Shown piece by piece: positions 12,760 to 20,954 of a stretch of 31,426 nucleotides of DNA. Both the position numbers and the translations under genes were made by a program. The notes beneath the pieces were generated by a model. That model saw nothing but the letters and a program-made list of their open reading frames with translations, was not told the DNA's origin and did no database searches. The DNA is from a virus: the IMG/VR virus record IMGVR_UViG_3300025759_009344, positions 1-31,426 of that record. The stretch is one strand, 5' to 3'. Position 1 is the stretch's first letter. Each line of letters opens with the position of its first letter.

Positions 12760-13749
12760 TCAGTTCAGTGTTTCAACGGCAGCAAGTGCTTTTTGGCGAA
12801 GGTCCTCAGGAAGAGGAACATAACCAAGAGCATCAGATTTACCTTGTGCTTCTTCACTCAACATATAACGCAGAGTATCCTTCACCGCAGCATTATTTTC
12901 TGCTTGTGGATATGCAAGTACCCAAGTCAGGGAGACGATAGGATAAGCATTTTCACCTGCGGGGTTAGCGTCAGCACCACGCAACTGAGAGTCAAGAACA
13001 ATCTTACCAAGTCCTGCCGAAGCAGTTTCAGCGGATGCTTTGACATAGTTACCTGCCTTATTTTGAAGAGCAACTTGTTGGAACTTGTCACCTGAAACAT
13101 AACCATAGTTCAGATAACCAATAGCACCATCAATTTGCTTAATCTGTGCGGCAACACCAGAGTTTCCTTTACCACCAACACCAGTAGGCCACTTCACAGA
13201 CTTACCAGTTCCAACTTTTTCTGCCCACTCAGGAGAGAAAGTAGAAAGAGAATTAGTAAATCCAGCAGTAGTGCCAGAACCATCTGTGCGATAAACAGTA
13301 GTGATTTGCTTATCAGCACAACCAAAAGCAGACCAGTTAGTAATCTTACCCAGGAAGACATCAGCAAGTTGAGTCTGAGTCATCTTGGCATCACATCCAG
13401 CAAGATTATATGCAGGAACAATTGCACCACCAGTCATAGGAATATGAACCACACCAAAATCAGGTTGGTCTGCATCCTTTACAGCACTATCAGAAGCACC
13501 AAAATCAACGGTCTTAGCAACATACTGACGAACACCAGCACCAGAACCTACTGCCTGATAGTTCACTTTGTGACCACCAGATGTAGCATAGTCTTGGAGC
13601 CAACGCTGATACAGTGGGGCAGGGAAGGTTGCCCCAGCAGCAGTCAGGTTTTGTGGTGTGAAAGTTGATGCAGTTTCAGGTGCCGAACCACAAGCAACGA
13701 GGGTGCCGCCAGTGGCGACAGCAGCGAGAGCAGCGAGAACTTTCTTCAT
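12760..13749 (-). CDS. pstS: Periplasmic phosphate-binding protein PstS
   Basis: 329 residues. Lipoprotein-like signal (VLAALAAVATGGTLVACG, Cys20). The family signature AAGATFPAPLYQRW follows, then phosphate-site segments GSGAGVRQYVAKTVDFGASD, YRTDGSGTTAGFTN and GKGNSGVAAQIK. It binds inorganic phosphate for the host PstCAB transporter. Known in many cyanomyoviruses and induced under phosphate stress. Strong ribosome site AAGGAG. It follows the barrel-like gene by 12 nt and probably shares its Pho-box promoter. Confidence 0.96.
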   Translation of the reverse strand: MKKVLAALAAVATGGTLVACGSAPETASTFTPQNLTAAGATFPAPLYQRWLQDYATSGGHKVNYQAVGSGAGVRQYVAKTVDFGASDSAVKDADQPDFGVVHIPMTGGAIVPAYNLAGCDAKMTQTQLADVFLGKITNWSAFGCADKQITTVYRTDGSGTTAGFTNSLSTFSPEWAEKVGTGKSVKWPTGVGGKGNSGVAAQIKQIDGAIGYLNYGYVSGDKFQQVALQNKAGNYVKASAETASAGLGKIVLDSQLRGADANPAGENAYPIVSLTWVLAYPQAENNAAVKDTLRYMLSEEAQGKSDALGYVPLPEDLRQKALAAVETLN

Positions 13750-13761
13750 TGTAACTCCTTA

Positions 13762-14118
13762 TCAGAACTTATACTTAGTGCCGACTTCTACTTTCCAGTC
13801 ACGATCATCTTCAAAGATCAGAGTCTCATACTTACCATAAGCAGAGAACTTCTCAGAGAGTGCGACAGAAGTGCCAAGTTCCAATGCAGTGAAGCTTGCG
13901 CTATCACCAGCATCGGGGACCTCAACACCAAAACCACCTTCGATATAGGGTTTCAGTTTACCGACCTTCCAATCATAACCAACACGACCCTGATGGACTT
14001 GCTTGGAGAAGTCTTCATCAGTGCCTTTAAATTCATGCTTGGACTCTACATAGGGTCCTGCAAGGGCAGGTGTCGCCAGTGCAGAAACTGCCAGAGCGGC
14101 AAGTGCGATTGCTTTCAT
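13762..14118 (-). CDS. Small outer-membrane beta-barrel-like protein
   Basis: 118 residues. Signal peptide (IALAALAVSALATPALA, cleavage before GPYVES). The mature part alternates polar and hydrophobic residues in strands (GRVGYDWKVGKLKPYIEGGF, KFSAYGKYETLIF) and ends in KVEVGTKYKF, with the C-terminal Phe typical of barrel insertion. It is a relative of the 14314 product. It is the promoter-proximal gene of the pstS operon. A role in passage of phosphate or in altering the host outer membrane is inference; phage P-SSM2 is remembered to have an uncharacterised gene co-induced with pstS. Confidence 0.7.
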   Translation of the reverse strand: MKAIALAALAVSALATPALAGPYVESKHEFKGTDEDFSKQVHQGRVGYDWKVGKLKPYIEGGFGVEVPDAGDSASFTALELGTSVALSEKFSAYGKYETLIFEDDRDWKVEVGTKYKF

Positions 14119-14149
14119 TTGTTTAATTCCTTTTGTAATGTTTTGTCTG

Positions 14150-14182
14150 TCGAAGACCTTCTTATTATAGCAGGGTCTTCGA
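14150..14182 (-). repeat. 9-bp inverted repeat enclosing the -10 of the pstS-operon promoter
   Basis: TCGAAGACC (14150-14158) and GGTCTTCGA (14174-14182) are perfect reverse complements 15 bp apart. They flank the -10 TATAAT, so this is operator-like rather than a transcript hairpin. Confidence 0.7.
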
Positions 14183-14218
14183 GTCTTGTCGTTAATGATT
14201 GGTTAAGGATCTTTAAAA
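14164..14218 (-). promoter_or_regulatory. Pho-box-like activator site and promoter for the pstS operon
   Basis: In minus-strand order TTTTAAAG (14218-14211), CTTAACCA (14207-14200) and ATTAACGA (14196-14189) recur every 11 bp, matching the layout of cyanobacterial Pho boxes (CTTAACCT-like 8-mers with 3-bp gaps). The last repeat overlaps the -35 ACGACA (14192-14187), 17 bp from -10 TATAAT (14169-14164). A weak -35 with an overlapping activator site is typical of PhoB control. Confidence 0.7.
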
Positions 14219-14262
14219 ACAAAACCTTGGTATATATGAGCACTTAACTTAATTTTAACCAT

Positions 14263-14290
14263 AAAAAAACCTCCTCTTTATGAGGAGGTT
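14263..14290 (-). terminator. Rho-independent terminator after the 14314 gene
   Basis: Minus strand AACCTCCTC-ATAAA-GAGGAGGTT, a perfect 9-bp stem (14290-14282 with 14276-14268), then a T-run. It lies 24 nt after the stop. Confidence 0.9.
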
Positions 14291-14313
14291 AGGAGATTCA
14301 GATATTCAGAATA

Positions 14314-14679
14314 TCAGAAACGATAGGTGACGCCTGCCTTAGCGCCGTAGTTGTTATCACCTTCAGCAGTCAGGAAGGAGAACTCACCGTAGACATTGAC
14401 GTTCTCGGTGACATCAACACCCAGACCTGCCTTACCGGAGAACTGAGTATCGGTGTCCAGACCATCAATAGCAACGATAGCGGGACCTGCCTGAGCATAC
14501 CAACCAGCGTTCTCACCCAGAGCGCCTTCGTAACCAATAGCGATGTCGGTTACAGTGCCTGCATAGTCGCTACCGGTGAAACCACTGTTGGCTTCAACGT
14601 TGACGTAGGGACCTGCAAACGCAGCGGTGGCCATGAAAGGAGCAGCAGCAGCGGCTGCGAAAACAGATTTGTTGAACAT
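14314..14679 (-). CDS. Outer-membrane beta-barrel-like protein
   Basis: 121 residues from ATG 14679, which has a GAGG ribosome site; the open frame extends upstream without support. Signal peptide (SVFAAAAAAPFMATAAFA, cleavage before GPYVNVE). Mature strands include TDIAIGYEGALG, GWYAQAGPAIVAI, KAGLGVDVTENVNVYGEF and YGAKAGVTYRF, with the terminal Phe of barrel proteins. About eight short strands are possible. Visibly more GC-rich than the neighbouring glycan cluster, suggesting host origin. It has its own composite promoter and terminator, so it is a single-gene unit likely made in quantity. Confidence 0.75.
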   Translation of the reverse strand: MFNKSVFAAAAAAPFMATAAFAGPYVNVEANSGFTGSDYAGTVTDIAIGYEGALGENAGWYAQAGPAIVAIDGLDTDTQFSGKAGLGVDVTENVNVYGEFSFLTAEGDNNYGAKAGVTYRF

Positions 14680-14799
14680 TTTAGTTACCTCGTAGTTTTT
14701 ACTTGTGGAATGGTTACCCACAGATGTAAGGGACTTCGACTCGTCCCGTTTGTATCACGTTCTTGCAGCGAGTAGTTGAGGCATTCAGTAGTGATCACT

Positions 14800-14833
14800 T
14801 ATTTATAATAGCATGGGGTCTCTTGGGTGTCAA
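14800..14833 (-). promoter_or_regulatory. Composite sigma-70/late promoter of the barrel gene
   Basis: Perfect -35 TTGACA (14833-14828), a 17-bp spacer, -10 TATTAT (14810-14805), overlapped by the late element TATAAATA (14807-14800). The -35 contains the TGA stop of the preceding glycosyltransferase gene. A leader of about 120 nt follows. Confidence 0.8.
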
Positions 14834-15627
14834 GCTTCTTCTTTTGGTTTTGCTCCTTCTGAAATTCTACCCAAATAAGGATTGTATGAAGTAATTTGTT
14901 CCAAAGTTAGTTCAGGTCCTTGAGTTTTCCAAAAGTTTAAAATGCCGTTGTAACTATTCCTATGGAATATATCAACATGATCAGGATGAATAGAAGATCC
15001 CAAAGCAATTTTATAAAGAAGAATTGGAGAAGAATAAGTTACACCAGAATTATAAATCAAATCATCAGCAACTGCTCTTGGTCTGACTCCATTATCAAGT
15101 TTATATTTTTCTCCTCTTACATGATTGCGAATTAATTTTTCCGCATGATGACGAGTAATGACATAGCAAGCAGTAGAAAAATCATTCACAAAACGATTAT
15201 GAATCGGAACAATAATATCCCCAGTACAGATAATAGCAAGTTGCAGAACATCCCATGCATAAGGAGCCCTTGCAACAAAATCTTTCCAAGTAAAATTCCA
15301 ACACTTAACAATATCGAGATCGCAATCATCTTCCATGATGACTGCATAAGGACTATCCGAAGTCTCATACCAATTCTTAATTGCTTTTAAGTGAGATGTG
15401 ACACATCCAATCTCACCAGTAGTCATGTTTTCGGGATAAGTTCCTTTAATAATTTCACTTAGGTCATCATCCCTACCATCATAAGCAGAGATACGAGTAT
15501 AATTTTCAATTTTCCAATAATCAAACTGCCTTTCCATATACTCTTTTCTTTCGGGTTGCCCATCAAGATTTAGATAGTATATGGGACCAAAGTTTTCAAG
15601 TTTATATGCTGCTTTGTTTTTATCCAT
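14830..15627 (-). CDS. GT25-family glycosyltransferase (LPS type)
   Basis: 265 residues from ATG 15627, which overlaps the previous stop (TAATG). GT25 features: IYYLNLDGQPERKEYMERQ at the start, GEIGCVTSHLKAIKNW and the metal-site MEDDCDL. Members add galactose or other sugars to lipooligosaccharide. This is the last gene of the glycan cluster. Confidence 0.85.
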   Translation of the reverse strand: MDKNKAAYKLENFGPIYYLNLDGQPERKEYMERQFDYWKIENYTRISAYDGRDDDLSEIIKGTYPENMTTGEIGCVTSHLKAIKNWYETSDSPYAVIMEDDCDLDIVKCWNFTWKDFVARAPYAWDVLQLAIICTGDIIVPIHNRFVNDFSTACYVITRHHAEKLIRNHVRGEKYKLDNGVRPRAVADDLIYNSGVTYSSPILLYKIALGSSIHPDHVDIFHRNSYNGILNFWKTQGPELTLEQITSYNPYLGRISEGAKPKEEA

Positions 15628-16475
15628 TAGATTACTTTCCACCCCTCACAATAAACATCTTCAATGATTTTATCTGCATATGCAGGTCCAAACCAAAGTT
15701 TTGGAGCAACTACTTTACCCCTACCATTTTGCAACCATGCTCCCCACCAACTCAAAGAACTATTGGCAATAATTGCACCGGAGCACAATGACATCAAACA
15801 AACATCAACATATGGAATATAAGATCCATCAGGATATTTATCTGAAGGTTCTGAAATTAAAAACCTATCGCTAGAAAATATCTTTTGATCCTTTACCCAG
15901 TCAGGAGAATCTGAAAAAATAATTACAGGAATATCTTCATCATATTCTCGCAATGCATTTTCATAATATTCTATAGGTTGTGGAGGGTGCTGAGAAGAAC
16001 ATTCAGTGTAGGCCCACTTAAATCCCCTATCACTCAATGTAGGATCTCCCCTACGAACATGAAGAAAGATTGGTTCCCTATCTAGGGCATCGATCATTTC
16101 CCTACAAGGAATTAATATTGTATCATGAAAAGTAAAGTCTTTTCTGAGATCACCTTCTACATTTTTAAAATACTTTTCAGTTTGAAAAAAACCCAAAATG
16201 TTTTTTTCATCTGGACAATGATTGAAAAATTCTTCATCAAAATGAAATTGCTTTTCTTGAAAAGTATCAGAAGTTTTTAACCACCCAACATTTTTATTTG
16301 TAGACATTTTAAAAGATTCAAACAATCCATAATTATGATGTTGAATCTTTCTATCTGTAATGGGTGGTATTGTATAATCAACGCCAATATTTTTCGCAAT
16401 TCCCTTTAATGCTGCATATTGAAACATTTGATTACCAAACCTTCCCATTGTAGCAAGATTATTAAATCCAATCAT
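15627..16475 (-). CDS. GT11-like alpha-1,2-fucosyltransferase
   Basis: 282 residues. Motifs in order: GRFGNQMFQYAALKGIAK for the family N-terminus, IFLHVRRGD (nucleotide-sugar binding HxRRxD), IIFSDSPDW, and NSSLSWWGAWLQ near the C-terminus. These match bacterial GT11 enzymes that move L-fucose from GDP-fucose. A similar sugar nucleotide such as GDP-L-galactose is also possible. ATGA overlap with the next gene. Confidence 0.88.
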   Translation of the reverse strand: MIGFNNLATMGRFGNQMFQYAALKGIAKNIGVDYTIPPITDRKIQHHNYGLFESFKMSTNKNVGWLKTSDTFQEKQFHFDEEFFNHCPDEKNILGFFQTEKYFKNVEGDLRKDFTFHDTILIPCREMIDALDREPIFLHVRRGDPTLSDRGFKWAYTECSSQHPPQPIEYYENALREYDEDIPVIIFSDSPDWVKDQKIFSSDRFLISEPSDKYPDGSYIPYVDVCLMSLCSGAIIANSSLSWWGAWLQNGRGKVVAPKLWFGPAYADKIIEDVYCEGWKVI

Positions 16476-17059
16476 TTTCTATGATACCGGTTGCTATATT
16501 TTTTACGAAGAATAGTCAATCCATTGTTCCATGGAAGAGTTGACCATTCCCAAAACTGCGGATTAAGCTCTGCTACTGCTCTATATGGTCCACCATCTGC
16601 CCACTGTGAACCTCCATGAGAAAGATCACAATGATAAAAAGGATCAGTATTTCCATACATCAAGTCATGAAGAAGTATTATACTTGAAGGTCCGACATAC
16701 CTATCAAGATATTCAAGTTCTTTTTTTACGTGCTCATAAGAATGCCAGTCATCAACAAAAACAATATCCATCTTTTTTTCTTGAGGCCAAGACTCCAGAA
16801 ATGAAAGAGAATCCTGTTTACAAAAAGTATAATTCTCAGATTCTGGGTAATATATTGGGTCTTCAATATCAACAGACCACAGATGTCCACCATTCATCGT
16901 TGCTGCACTTAAAAGAGGTTCTGTGGTATGTCCCTCACGAACTCCCAACTCAACATAAGTTTTTCCTTTTGATGCTAGAGCAATGGAAAACAATGAAATC
17001 AAATGTCTATCAGAATCCATGTTACCATGAAGACATTTATCAATAAATTTTTCAATCAT
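16472..17059 (-). CDS. Class I SAM-dependent methyltransferase
   Basis: About 195 residues. SAM-binding motif YVELGVREGHTT, acidic strand end SVDIED, and IVFVDDWHSYEHVKKELEYL plus LLHDLMYG, typical of the Methyltransf_24 group. ATG 17059 is chosen because GGAG lies 7 nt before it; ATG 17065 is too close to that site. Acceptor unknown; methylation of a sugar in the same cluster is likely. Confidence 0.8.
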   Translation of the reverse strand: MIEKFIDKCLHGNMDSDRHLISLFSIALASKGKTYVELGVREGHTTEPLLSAATMNGGHLWSVDIEDPIYYPESENYTFCKQDSLSFLESWPQEKKMDIVFVDDWHSYEHVKKELEYLDRYVGPSSIILLHDLMYGNTDPFYHCDLSHGGSQWADGGPYRAVAELNPQFWEWSTLPWNNGLTILRKKYSNRYHRK

Positions 17060-17909
17060 GAACATACTCCTTTTTCATTTCCTCAAATACTTTTTCAATC
17101 CCATTATCTATAGATGTTTTAGGTAACCACCATCCAGTAATATATGTGTCTGCTTCATTTCTCTTATCCAACTGAACACTATCTTTTGCAAGTCCAGGTT
17201 TAATTCTTACATCATACTTACCAATTCTATTGAAACATCCCTGAATAATTGATGCAATTTCTTTGATAGATGTAGATCTAAAAGAAGTAATGTGGAGAGG
17301 ATCTTCTGGTTTGAAGTCAATATAATTCTCCATAACTGTTTCAAGTGCTTCACAGCAATCTTCTGCATAAAGAAATTGACGCTCTTCTGTACCATCAGTA
17401 AGCATCTCAAACTCACCCTCCTCAAATCCTCTACGGATAAAATCAGTGATAACATGTGCCTTCTCATGGTCTTTCTCAATACCATAAACATTCCAAAACT
17501 TAACAGTCAATCCGTTAAGAGTTTTGGTATACATTTCACCAACTCTCTTCATAACACCATACGGAGAATAATTCATGTTACTCATTTGAGATGATGCAAA
17601 CACAAATCTCTTATTATACTTTTTTAACAGACCAAAAGAATTAGCCATCAAACGAGTATTATTGTCGATAAATTCAAAAGTATTTTGATACTTTTGAAGG
17701 TAACGAGAACCACCAACATCAAATGCAAGAAAGAATACAAAGTCTGCCGTCTCAATTGCATTCTCAAGATATTGATTAGGAATAATAGTCATATCGTGAT
17801 TTGGAGTTTCCACCTTATCAAAATCAATAACCACATGTCCCTTATTACGAAGGTAATCTGACAAGTAGGCCCCAATCTGCCCGCTTGAACCTAAGATTGT
17901 AATTTTCAT
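17052..17909 (-). CDS. NAD(P)-dependent sugar epimerase/dehydratase (SDR)
   Basis: 285 residues. Rossmann motif ITILGSSGQIGAYL, then FVFASSQMS and catalytic YGVMKR (YxxxK), NVYG and the ATDGTEERQFLYAEDC-type C-terminal segment. Substrate not decided by sequence. Overlaps the next SDR gene by ATGA and may work in series with it. Confidence 0.85.
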   Translation of the reverse strand: MKITILGSSGQIGAYLSDYLRNKGHVVIDFDKVETPNHDMTIIPNQYLENAIETADFVFFLAFDVGGSRYLQKYQNTFEFIDNNTRLMANSFGLLKKYNKRFVFASSQMSNMNYSPYGVMKRVGEMYTKTLNGLTVKFWNVYGIEKDHEKAHVITDFIRRGFEEGEFEMLTDGTEERQFLYAEDCCEALETVMENYIDFKPEDPLHITSFRSTSIKEIASIIQGCFNRIGKYDVRIKPGLAKDSVQLDKRNEADTYITGWWLPKTSIDNGIEKVFEEMKKEYVHD

Positions 17910-18793
17910 TTCTTAATCCAATCAATAACATCTACTTCAGGTTTCCATCCTATGACTTCGCCTATCTTATCTATATTAGCAATAGTAGTTTCCATTTCAC
18001 CAGATCTTTTGGGAATGAAAGTCTGATTGTCTGAGATTGCATTGGCAATTTCTTTTACAGAATAATTCTTACCACTACCAACATTGAATACTTGTCCATA
18101 ATATCCTTCAAGACTTGACGTTGCCGCAAGATAGTTCGCTCTTGCAACATCACCAACATAGATAAAATCTCTTCTCTGTTTTCCATCACCCACAATAGTG
18201 AGTGGTGTTCCAGCATCTTTTTGCTTTTGAAAGATTCCAATAACAGGAGCATACTGTCCTACAGTTGGAGATCTTTCACCAAACACATTAAAGTATCTTA
18301 GTGTTATTGTTTCCAATCCATACAGTTCATAGTACATCTTACAGAATTTTTCTGCAGAAACTTTAGATGCTGAATATGGATTTAGACAATCGTCAGGTTG
18401 TGTTTCAACATTTGGATAGGGGTTGTTTCCATATCCAGAAGAAGTAGAAGAATAGATAAAACGTTTTACACCTGCTTCTCTAGCACACTGTAGAGTTACA
18501 GTAGTTCCAACACAGTTCTTATATACAGCATCAACTGGATTTTCAATTGACGGTTGAAGTCTAGATTCTGCTGCCAAATGAAAAACATAATCTACACCAT
18601 CAAATAATGGACGCATTCTTCCATAGTCTGTAATATCTACTACCTTTGCAATTCCATTATCATTCCAATAAAAGTTTTCATTATTGGCAGACATGTTATC
18701 TACAATGATAACTTCGTTTCCACGTTCAATAAGATAATCTACTAAGTTTGAACCAATAAAACCAGCACCACCAGTAACTAAACACTTACTCAT
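17906..18793 (-). CDS. UDP-hexose 4-epimerase-like SDR (GalE/WbpP type)
   Basis: 295 residues. TGGAGFIGSNLVDYL, FHLAAESRLQPSIENP, SSTSSGYG, catalytic YSASK, RYFNVFGERS and GDGKQRRDFIYVGDVA are the standard extended-SDR motifs of sugar 4-epimerases. Full length. It probably interconverts UDP-sugars for the nearby transferases. Confidence 0.85.
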   Translation of the reverse strand: MSKCLVTGGAGFIGSNLVDYLIERGNEVIIVDNMSANNENFYWNDNGIAKVVDITDYGRMRPLFDGVDYVFHLAAESRLQPSIENPVDAVYKNCVGTTVTLQCAREAGVKRFIYSSTSSGYGNNPYPNVETQPDDCLNPYSASKVSAEKFCKMYYELYGLETITLRYFNVFGERSPTVGQYAPVIGIFQKQKDAGTPLTIVGDGKQRRDFIYVGDVARANYLAATSSLEGYYGQVFNVGSGKNYSVKEIANAISDNQTFIPKRSGEMETTIANIDKIGEVIGWKPEVDVIDWIKK

Positions 18794-19520
18794 AACTTAA
18801 CCTGTTATAGATTGACTCAAAAATTTTTCTTTTTAATTTAGTAGTTGAATACCCATGGTCTCTGTTAATAAACTGAATGGGAATACTCAAGTCCTTTCCG
18901 GTATAAGAACCATCGGCATAGTCATCACCAACAAATCTAATATCATAATCATCAAGATAAGATAGAAAGGTTTCTTCCGCCTGATAGATAACGATATCAT
19001 CAATGTATTTTATTGCTCGCAGAATTTCTTTTCTGTCTTCCAAAGATTGCGATGGTTTTATCTTACTTGCTCTTGCCATTGACGGATCTTCATGAAGAGC
19101 CACCGTAAGATGATTACAATACTTTTTACAGTCCTTGAACATCCTCACATATCCAGGATGAATCAAATCAAATGCACCAGCAACTATACCCCTTTTAAGT
19201 GGTTGCGTTTTCATCCATTCGGATACTTCTATTCCTTTATCATCTATGAATAAGTCTGCAGTTGGTTTATGAAACATTGGTTCAAGTTCATGATACTTGT
19301 ATCCCCACTTATCTAATTGCTTACATGTAAGTTCGGTATGGTCAATACCAGAACCTCTACCACGAGCAGTCATTATAATGATATAATGACCTTCATGATA
19401 AAGGCGATTGAGTGTTTCTACCATCAATGGAATTGGAGTGGCATTAACATAGTCCGGTTTTCCTTTTTTGTTATTGGGAGTATCACAAAGTGTCCCATCA
19501 ATATCAAAACAATATCTCAT
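18786..19520 (-). CDS. HAD phosphatase fused to a HldE/TagD-like nucleotidyltransferase
   Basis: 244 residues from ATG 19520, which overlaps the SIS stop (ATGA). The N-terminal HAD domain has FDIDGTLCDT (D6, D8), IIIMTARG and ADLFIDDKG. The C-terminal domain (from about 110) starts GIVAGAFDLIHPGYVRMF and continues with SQSLEDRKEILRAIKYIDDI, as in cytidylyltransferase-like enzymes. With the SIS and GHMP genes this gives phosphatase and nucleotide-transfer steps of a heptose pathway in one polypeptide. The HxGH motif reads HPGY (121-124). Confidence 0.8.
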   Translation of the reverse strand: MRYCFDIDGTLCDTPNNKKGKPDYVNATPIPLMVETLNRLYHEGHYIIIMTARGRGSGIDHTELTCKQLDKWGYKYHELEPMFHKPTADLFIDDKGIEVSEWMKTQPLKRGIVAGAFDLIHPGYVRMFKDCKKYCNHLTVALHEDPSMARASKIKPSQSLEDRKEILRAIKYIDDIVIYQAEETFLSYLDDYDIRFVGDDYADGSYTGKDLSIPIQFINRDHGYSTTKLKRKIFESIYNRLSYE

Positions 19521-20044
19521 ACAACTCCATGAAGAAAAATCTGATGAACACATTCCACTACACCGTAACTTTCACTTGCAATATGATAGTTCCACAATGC
19601 ATTGGTTGCTCTGGTTCGAATAGTGTTTTCTGGAGAAAATCCAGTCAATACTCCATAATCAATTCTATTCTCTTCACACCATGTCAGACAATTCAAAATG
19701 TTCTTTGACTCACCACCAGAACTCATAAGAACAACCAAGGTTTCTTTCTCCACATAGTATTCCAGAAACTTCTGATATGCATTCTCATACCCAAAGTCAT
19801 TTGTAAGCATGGTAAGCATAGAAGGATCTGAAAGAATAGAAACTTTCTTACCCCTAAACTTCATATAATCCTGAGAAATGTGTGATGCAACTGAACTACT
19901 ACCACCATTACCCAAGATTATAATACGTTGATGATTATTAAATGCTTCTTGAAATTTCTCAAATTCACTACTCATATGAGCAGATTCAAGAGTATTAATA
20001 TATTCTTTAAACGGATTCACCCAATACTCCATCAGATACTGCAT
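19517..20044 (-). CDS. SIS-domain phosphosugar isomerase, GmhA-like
   Basis: 175 residues. Sugar-phosphate loop RIIILGNGGSSSVASHISQD and the second loop VVLMSSGGESKNIL. Its size, plus the kinase upstream and phosphatase/transferase downstream, fit sedoheptulose-7-phosphate isomerase (GmhA) rather than other SIS enzymes. It overlaps the kinase 3' end by 38 nt; ATG 20032 is a possible alternative start. Product D-glycero-D-manno-heptose 7-phosphate is expected. Confidence 0.8.
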   Translation of the reverse strand: MQYLMEYWVNPFKEYINTLESAHMSSEFEKFQEAFNNHQRIIILGNGGSSSVASHISQDYMKFRGKKVSILSDPSMLTMLTNDFGYENAYQKFLEYYVEKETLVVLMSSGGESKNILNCLTWCEENRIDYGVLTGFSPENTIRTRATNALWNYHIASESYGVVECVHQIFLHGVV

Positions 20045-20954
20045 TTATTCTAACTTTATTATAAGGTATTGTCAACTGTCCAGGATGAGAAAAGGTTAAA
20101 AAGAATCCCCCATTACCAGCACCACACAATTTATGTGCAATGACTGTAGTATTTTTTTCTAGATGACTATCAATTTCTTTTATTTTTTCGTTTTCAGTGA
20201 TAGAGGATGTAGTTGATTTTTTCTGCTGCCATCCATCATTAATCAATTCTAAAAATTGAGAGTAATTATTCTCTGATAATGCATCATAAGACTTATCAAC
20301 GGTTTCCAATAAAGGATATATTTTATCTAAATTGTCTGTCACATTCTTCAAAATTTGTTTTGAATTTCTGGTAACCCCAGTGAACACCAAGTTCATTTCA
20401 TATCTCTTGAAAATGTCCAGAGGAAGATACTCATACTTTATACTATTCTTATTGAAGAATTCAATTCTTTTAAATCCACCAATACCACATCCATACGGAT
20501 CTTGATATCCACAAAAAGGATTAAATTTTAGTTCTAACTCATATGCCAACTTGCATATATCAGATTGCGTATATTCTTCGTCAAGAAAAATACAACAAGA
20601 TTTTATGAGACTAATGATATAAGATGAAGAAGATGCCAGTCCACTTCCCTGAGAATAAGCATCACTAGTAAGTGTTACTTGAACTGGTGGCATATTGAAA
20701 TACTCAAGAACAACTCTTACAACATCATTATCTATCTCTTTTATTGTAGATACTTCCTCTCTTCTAGAATAGTTGATGATATATTTGTGCTTATCTTTAT
20801 TGAATCCAAACTTATCTTGACTAATAGTTACATAGGTTTTCAAATCTGATGTAAAACTAATGACACTACCATACCCATACTTATCAACAAAGTATGGGTT
20901 ATCAGTAGATCCACCAAACAAAGATATTCTTAATGGGCAAGAAGAAATAATCAT
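20007..20954 (-). CDS. GHMP-family sugar kinase, HddA-like (heptose 7-phosphate kinase)
   Basis: 315 residues. Entry motif CPLRISLFGGSTD as in HddA-type kinases, ATP loop QGSGLASSSSYIISLI and the late motif KLCGAGNGGFFL. HddA phosphorylates D-glycero-D-manno-heptose 7-phosphate at O1. Genome neighbours (SIS, HAD-nucleotidyltransferase) support a heptose substrate, though the last residues run over the isomerase gene. Confidence 0.82.
   Translation of the reverse strand: MIISSCPLRISLFGGSTDNPYFVDKYGYGSVISFTSDLKTYVTISQDKFGFNKDKHKYIINYSRREEVSTIKEIDNDVVRVVLEYFNMPPVQVTLTSDAYSQGSGLASSSSYIISLIKSCCIFLDEEYTQSDICKLAYELELKFNPFCGYQDPYGCGIGGFKRIEFFNKNSIKYEYLPLDIFKRYEMNLVFTGVTRNSKQILKNVTDNLDKIYPLLETVDKSYDALSENNYSQFLELINDGWQQKKSTTSSITENEKIKEIDSHLEKNTTVIAHKLCGAGNGGFFLTFSHPGQLTIPYNKVRINAVSDGVLGESV

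Noticed and set aside
13135-13668. A 177-aa plus-strand ORF antisense to pstS
   Set aside because: A shadow of the pstS frame, rich in Ser/Thr/Arg with no recognisable features; PstS is certain on the other strand.
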